Origin: Hormoscilla sp. GUM202
GTDB lineage: Bacteria > Cyanobacteriota > Cyanobacteriia > Cyanobacteriales > Desertifilaceae
Length of the DNA: 64,000 nucleotides
Assembly: GCA_005518205.2 (NCBI GenBank)
Contig: RFFC02000001.1
Coordinates: forward strand, 111,531-175,530
Reading direction: 5' to 3'
The notes below the pieces were generated by a model that saw only the letters and a list, made by a program, of their open reading frames with translations, made no database searches and had not been told where the DNA came from. Of this stretch, positions 60,468 to 64,000 are shown in pieces. A program made the translations under genes and the position numbers. Each line of letters starts with the position of its first letter. Position 1 is the first letter of the stretch.

Positions 60468-61367
60468 ATGAAAACACGCCTGATCGTCAAATTCTGGGCT
60501 TACTCACTGTCCATTATCCTCCTGTGCTACCTGCCAGTCCATGCCCAGGAAGTCAAAAACCCCCTGCCAGAAATGCCAAACTCCCGTTCGCGTAGCGTGC
60601 GCACGCGCAGGCCCCCTCCGCTGCGCGAATCGCAGATATTACGGGAACTAGGGAGGGCAGATGTGGTCTATCTGGGGGAAAATCATGATAGTTTTGAGGA
60701 CCATCAAGCCCAGCTAGAGATTATTCAACAACTAACCCAAAAAAATGGTAAGGTGGCGATCGCCCTAGAGATGTTCCAGCGCCCCTTTCAAAAGGCGATC
60801 GACGATTATCTGGCAGGTAAGATAACAGAAACCCAGTTGGTCGCCCAAACCGAGTATCGGGAAAGATGGGGTTTTCCTTGGAAATATTATGCGCCCATTC
60901 TCCGCTTTGCTAAGGAAAATAATTTCCCGGTATTAGCCATTAATACACCCACAGAAGTCACCCGGAAAGTTACCCGTTCTGGTTTAGAAGTCCTGACTCC
61001 TGAAGACAGGCAGTATATTCCGCCTTTGACAGAAATTAGAACTGATAACGCTGCCTATCGGCAAATGTTGCTAGATGTATTCCAACAGCATCAAGCAGGA
61101 GGGCACGGGAATAGCGATCGCTTTGAGCGGTTTTTTCTCGCCCAAGTTCTCTGGGATGAGACAATGGCAGAAGCTATTTCCCAGTTTATCGCAGCTAACC
61201 CAGATTATCAAGTTGTCGTCCTCGCGGGGCAAGGTCATATTGTTTACGGACATGGCATTCCGACGCGCGTGGCGAGAAGGTTAAATTATCGTCCGCTGGT
61301 GCAGCGTTCTGTCTTGCTAAGGGATGAGGATTTAATAACTTATCAAAGTTCACCTGGCTGTGGCTAA
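60468..61367 (+). CDS. ChaN-like haem-binding/TIKI-superfamily protein
   Basis: 299 residues with a signal peptide (LSIILLCYLPVHAQ, cleavage near residue 26). VVYLGENHDSFEDHQAQLEI and IALEMFQRPFQKAIDDYLAG are characteristic of ChaN-like proteins. VVLAGQGHIVYGHGIPTRVA completes the fold with its GHxxYGxGIP motif. Residues ~40-52 (RSVRTRRPPPLR) come from a GCGCAGGCCCCCTCCGCTGC repeat read in frame. ChaN binds haem in iron uptake. The cyanobacterial role is unknown. Confidence 0.82.
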   Translation: MKTRLIVKFWAYSLSIILLCYLPVHAQEVKNPLPEMPNSRSRSVRTRRPPPLRESQILRELGRADVVYLGENHDSFEDHQAQLEIIQQLTQKNGKVAIALEMFQRPFQKAIDDYLAGKITETQLVAQTEYRERWGFPWKYYAPILRFAKENNFPVLAINTPTEVTRKVTRSGLEVLTPEDRQYIPPLTEIRTDNAAYRQMLLDVFQQHQAGGHGNSDRFERFFLAQVLWDETMAEAISQFIAANPDYQVVVLAGQGHIVYGHGIPTRVARRLNYRPLVQRSVLLRDEDLITYQSSPGCG

Positions 61368-61436
61368 TTTTAGCGCCACGCTGGGTTGACACTTTATTAA
61401 GGTGGTATATTAGAATGAGAGTGCCTTATTACATTA

Positions 61437-62382
61437 GGGCGTGTCATCAATCAAATTGTTTGACAGAAATAGCTTGATAAGGTAATGGGTGTTTATCTAG
61501 CAATCACAAAAGGTGAGCATGATTATGAAACGCTATGGCTTGCGAGACGACCAATGGAAACGGATCGAGCACCTCTTACCTGGTAAAAAAGGCGACCCTG
61601 GTGCTACTGCCAAAGACAATCGATTATTCGTTGAAGCCGTTTTATATCGCTATCGCGCCGGAATTCCCTGGCGAGATTTACGCCTTGCGTTTTGGCGATT
61701 TTCGTGTCATTCATACCCGCCATACCCGTTGGTCGGAAAAAGGAGTTTGGAAGCAGGTTTTTGATGTTTTGGCCAAAGACGCTGACAACGAATACGCCGC
61801 CATTGATGCAACCATTGGCTCGTGTCCGAGAGCGCCCACCTATGTCGTTGCCGGACAGGCGAACGACAGGGTGGGCGTCTCTGGACACGATCGTGCCCAT
61901 CAACACAGTGCTGGTGCGAAAAAAAAACACCCGACTCGATACGTGCGAAACTCAAGCCATAGGCCGTAGCAAAGGGGGACTATCAACAAAGATTCATGCT
62001 ACTTGCGATGCCTTGGGGAATCCTACAGGATTTTATCTGACCCCTGGCCAAGCCCACGATTTACAAGGCGCTGACGTCCTGTTGGATGCCATTGATGAGA
62101 TTGGCGCGCTGCTTGCTGATAAAGCCTATGATGCAGAACAACGTGTGCTGGAGCGGCTGAAAGAGGCGAATTGCGAGGCGGTCATTCCTCCCAAAAGCAA
62201 CCGTAAAGAACACAGAGAATACGATAAAGACATGTACAAGTGGCGGCATCTCCGATAAAATCTTTTCCAAAAACTCAAGCAATATCGGGCTATTGCGACA
62301 CGCTACGATAAAACGGCTAGCAATTTTTGAGGTGCCATCTACCTTGCTGCTGCCGTCATCTGGCTTAATTGATGACACGCCC
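61437..62382 (+). mobile_element. IS5-family insertion sequence, degenerate
   Basis: Ends GGGCGTGTCATCAATCAAA and GGGCGTGTCATCAATTAAG are inverted repeats, with TA on both sides. 946 bp. The transposase reading frame is broken in several places. Confidence 0.85.
61519..62320 (+). pseudogene. IS5-family transposase, multiply frameshifted
   Basis: Pieces in three frames: MKRYGLRDDQWKRIEHLLPG and YRYRAGIPWRDL; then DFRVIHTRHTRWSEKGVWKQ and YAAIDATI; then RKKNTRLDTCETQAIGRSKG, LADKAYDAEQRVLERLKEAN and PPKSNRKEHREYDKDMYKWR. The order and motifs (DDE Asp in AIDATI, Asp in LADKAYDA) are of IS5. A palindromic GTGTCCGAGAGCGCCCACC/GGTGGGCGTCTCTGGACAC repeat interrupts it near 61822-61890. Confidence 0.85.
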
Positions 62383-62399
62383 TAGCACCTCAAAAATCA

Positions 62400-63689
62400 A
62401 TGAGCCTTAACCGCTTATTTAACAACCCCGAGGCACGAGTTCCCGATACCGTGCCTATGGCCGAACTTACGGGTGATCGCTACCGAGGTGAAAATGGACA
62501 CGATCGCCACCGGGCCGGAGATGGAAACAATTTCCTCTTCGGATCTGAAGACGAGTATCTCATCGGCGGATCTGGAGACGACACTCTCTACGGCGGAGAT
62601 GGAAACGACACTTTCGTCGGCGGAGAGGGCGCCGATATATTCCTTGTCCAGAAGGGTCACCGTGGCCGGGATATTATCATGGACTTTACCCTTGGCGTGG
62701 ACTCCATCATGCTAAAAGAAGGTTTGAGTGCCTCAGATCTGCGGTTGCACCATGGGCCAGAAGGTACCTCCATTGAAATCGGAGAATACTCTGCCACCCT
62801 ACTTGACATTGATGTGAGCTATCTCGGTAAATTGGAAAACCGTCCCTATGTGGTAACTCCAATTTCCGACGCGGTGGTTGTTGTCGATGACGTATTCAAC
62901 CTCGATGTAAGTAATAACTTCGCCGACCTCAACAACAAAATTAATAGCTACAGCGCCGAGGGTTTGCCAGAGGGTTTAACCATTAACTCCCGTAGTGGGG
63001 AGATCAGCGGCACCCCTACTACTGAGGGCAGTTTTGACGTGACGGTAACGGTATCGGATACGGCAGGAGGCTTTGTAGAAGATGAATTTGAGATTGAGGT
63101 ATTGCCTTACATCGAAGGCACCGGGATCGTCGGGGGCCCTGGAAACGATATCCTCTTCGGAAATACTGGAAACGATACCCTCACAGGGCATGGTGGAGAC
63201 GATCACCTCAAAGGGAGTTTTGGAGACGATCACCTCGAAGGGCATGGTGAAAGCGATACCCTCGACGGGGGTCCTGGAAACGATACCCTCATCGGGGGTG
63301 GTGGATACGATCACCTCAAAGGGAGTTTTGGAGACGATCACCTCGAAGGGCATGGTGAAAGCGATACCCTCCACGGGGGTCTTGGAAACGATACCCTCAT
63401 CGGGGGTATCGGGGGTGGTGGACTTAATGCCCTCCACGGGGGTAAGGGTGCCGATGTTTTTGTCTTGTCCCGATCGGGTTGGTCCAGAATCCAGGACTTT
63501 GAAAATGGCATAGACAAAATCAAATTACCAGAAGGTTTGACTTTTGAAGATTTAAGCATTATTGGTTCTGGTAATATCGGTTGGCAACCGTCTATTTCCG
63601 TCAACAATGGTTTAATGGCACAGTTGGATTATTGGATTTATGTTTCGCATCGAGATGCGTCCGATTTTATAGTTAACCTAAGTTGCTAG
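62400..63689 (+). CDS. RTX-type calcium-binding protein with Ig-like (He_PIG) module
   Basis: 429 residues. An N-terminal RTX block (FGSEDEYLIGGSGDDTLYGG, GADIFLVQKGHRGRDIIMDF) is followed by a putative Ig domain of the He_PIG type (GLPEGLTINSRSGEISGTPT). A second RTX block with GNDTLIGG and GDDHLEGHGESDTL repeats and a C-terminal GADVFVL...IQDFENGIDKIKLPEGL module follow. The C-terminus is nearly the same as in the chimeric RTX protein at 29191. The ATG lies only 17 bp after the IS5, so the native N-terminus may have been lost. No signal peptide. Confidence 0.85.
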   Translation: MSLNRLFNNPEARVPDTVPMAELTGDRYRGENGHDRHRAGDGNNFLFGSEDEYLIGGSGDDTLYGGDGNDTFVGGEGADIFLVQKGHRGRDIIMDFTLGVDSIMLKEGLSASDLRLHHGPEGTSIEIGEYSATLLDIDVSYLGKLENRPYVVTPISDAVVVVDDVFNLDVSNNFADLNNKINSYSAEGLPEGLTINSRSGEISGTPTTEGSFDVTVTVSDTAGGFVEDEFEIEVLPYIEGTGIVGGPGNDILFGNTGNDTLTGHGGDDHLKGSFGDDHLEGHGESDTLDGGPGNDTLIGGGGYDHLKGSFGDDHLEGHGESDTLHGGLGNDTLIGGIGGGGLNALHGGKGADVFVLSRSGWSRIQDFENGIDKIKLPEGLTFEDLSIIGSGNIGWQPSISVNNGLMAQLDYWIYVSHRDASDFIVNLSC

Positions 63690-64000
63690 GGTGCATCCCA
63701 GTTTCGCAATGAGTAGAAATGCTTAGTCGAACGGGTTCCGAGATGGTGTTAAGCTGAGACAGTCGGTAAACGCTCCCTCTAAAACTATGAATCCTGAAAA
63801 TTTAGCTCAAATTAAAACCTATGCTTTGGGAATAGCCGCCTTGTTGTATGAGGAGGCCCAAGGGACTGTTCCAGAGCAATTGAAAACACTCTCAGGACTC
63901 GAAGCTACAGTCCGTGGGCAGTTGCTTCAATACGTCAGTCCAGAGATTGCCCTTTTTTTATCGAAAGCACCAGTGGCACCACCGCAGGGCGAACCCGAAT
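63689..64000 (+). mobile_element. ISKra4-family element, left end, runs off the window
   Basis: Begins GGGTGCATCCCAGTTTCGCA, the same terminal repeat as the element at 52831. The G of its first base also completes the stop codon of the RTX gene. Confidence 0.85.
63787..64000 (+). CDS. ISKra4-family transposase, N-terminal part
   Basis: The frame starts MNPENLAQIKTYALGIAALL and continues TVPEQLKTLSGLEATVRGQL and YVSPEIALFLSKAPVAPPQG to the window edge. It matches the start of the deleted copy at 52929. Completeness cannot be judged. Confidence 0.85.
   Translation, partial: MNPENLAQIKTYALGIAALLYEEAQGTVPEQLKTLSGLEATVRGQLLQYVSPEIALFLSKAPVAPPQGEPE

Overview
The window is cyanobacterial chromosome. 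The octamer GCGATCGC (HIP1) recurs throughout, and several genes are typical of the group: a CruP-type lycopene cyclase paralogue, a PucC/BCD-family chlorophyll transporter, XisH/XisI, Uma2 nucleases, an alr0857-type protein and ORF-less group II introns. It is a decaying, mobile-element-rich accessory region. I count five group II introns, six full-length or nearly full-length insertion sequences (ISL3, two IS630, IS982, ISAzo13, IS5), an internally deleted ISKra4 element, a second ISKra4 running off the right edge, at least five MITE-like elements, tandem arrays and many palindromic interspersed repeats. More than a dozen genes are broken, and for several the ancestral reading frame can be rebuilt exactly by removing one element.

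Layout. 1-3.3 kb: a Uma2 gene destroyed by tandem group II introns, one of which carries a third intron in antisense. 3.5-9.9 kb: cruP, a small secreted protein, an AAA ATPase, kptA (RNA 2'-phosphotransferase) split by a 100-bp IS630-type MITE, and a complete ISL3 element. 10-13 kb: a DEDDh exonuclease split by an antisense group II intron, a small hypothetical protein, an HNH protein and a GATase-like protein. 13.3-17.3 kb: two TROVE/Ro60-like vWA proteins around a stand-alone vWA protein. Each Ro60-like gene is preceded by a copy of one conserved structured RNA element, and this is the most interesting system in the window. 17.4-21 kb: broken hypothetical gene, IS630, MITEs, degenerate tRNA cluster and 232-bp tandem repeats. 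21.2-29.4 kb: a type I restriction locus (hsdM with an in-frame stop, Fic, YhcG-like nuclease, hsdS, first ~55 codons of hsdR). 29.2-33 kb: an RTX protein fused to the hsdR start, and an inositol-monophosphatase gene interrupted by a sense-oriented intron that can be spliced in frame. 33-41 kb: metabolism and transport genes, two with in-frame stops, and a kinase/HsdS chimera. 40-47.2 kb: a defence/conflict cluster (McrBC, ParDE, GNAT-PIN plus ASCH, XisHI). 48-55.3 kb: IS630 in an alr0857-type gene, tandem repeats, a YgjP-type peptidase and the remaining 3' part of hsdR in opposite orientation, itself hit by the ISKra4 derivative. 55.5-64 kb: uracil-DNA glycosylase family protein, phosphoribosyltransferase, a PII-like gene hit by two different ISs, a ChaN-like protein, IS5, a second RTX protein and the start of an ISKra4 element.

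How the genes may work together. The Ro60-like proteins, the candidate Y-like RNAs, the vWA partner and the nearby broken kptA look like remnants of a bacterial RNA quality-control or repair locus. The two halves of the type I system face each other 26 kb apart, which points to a large inversion after the operon was assembled. Four otherwise intact genes each carry one in-frame TAA.
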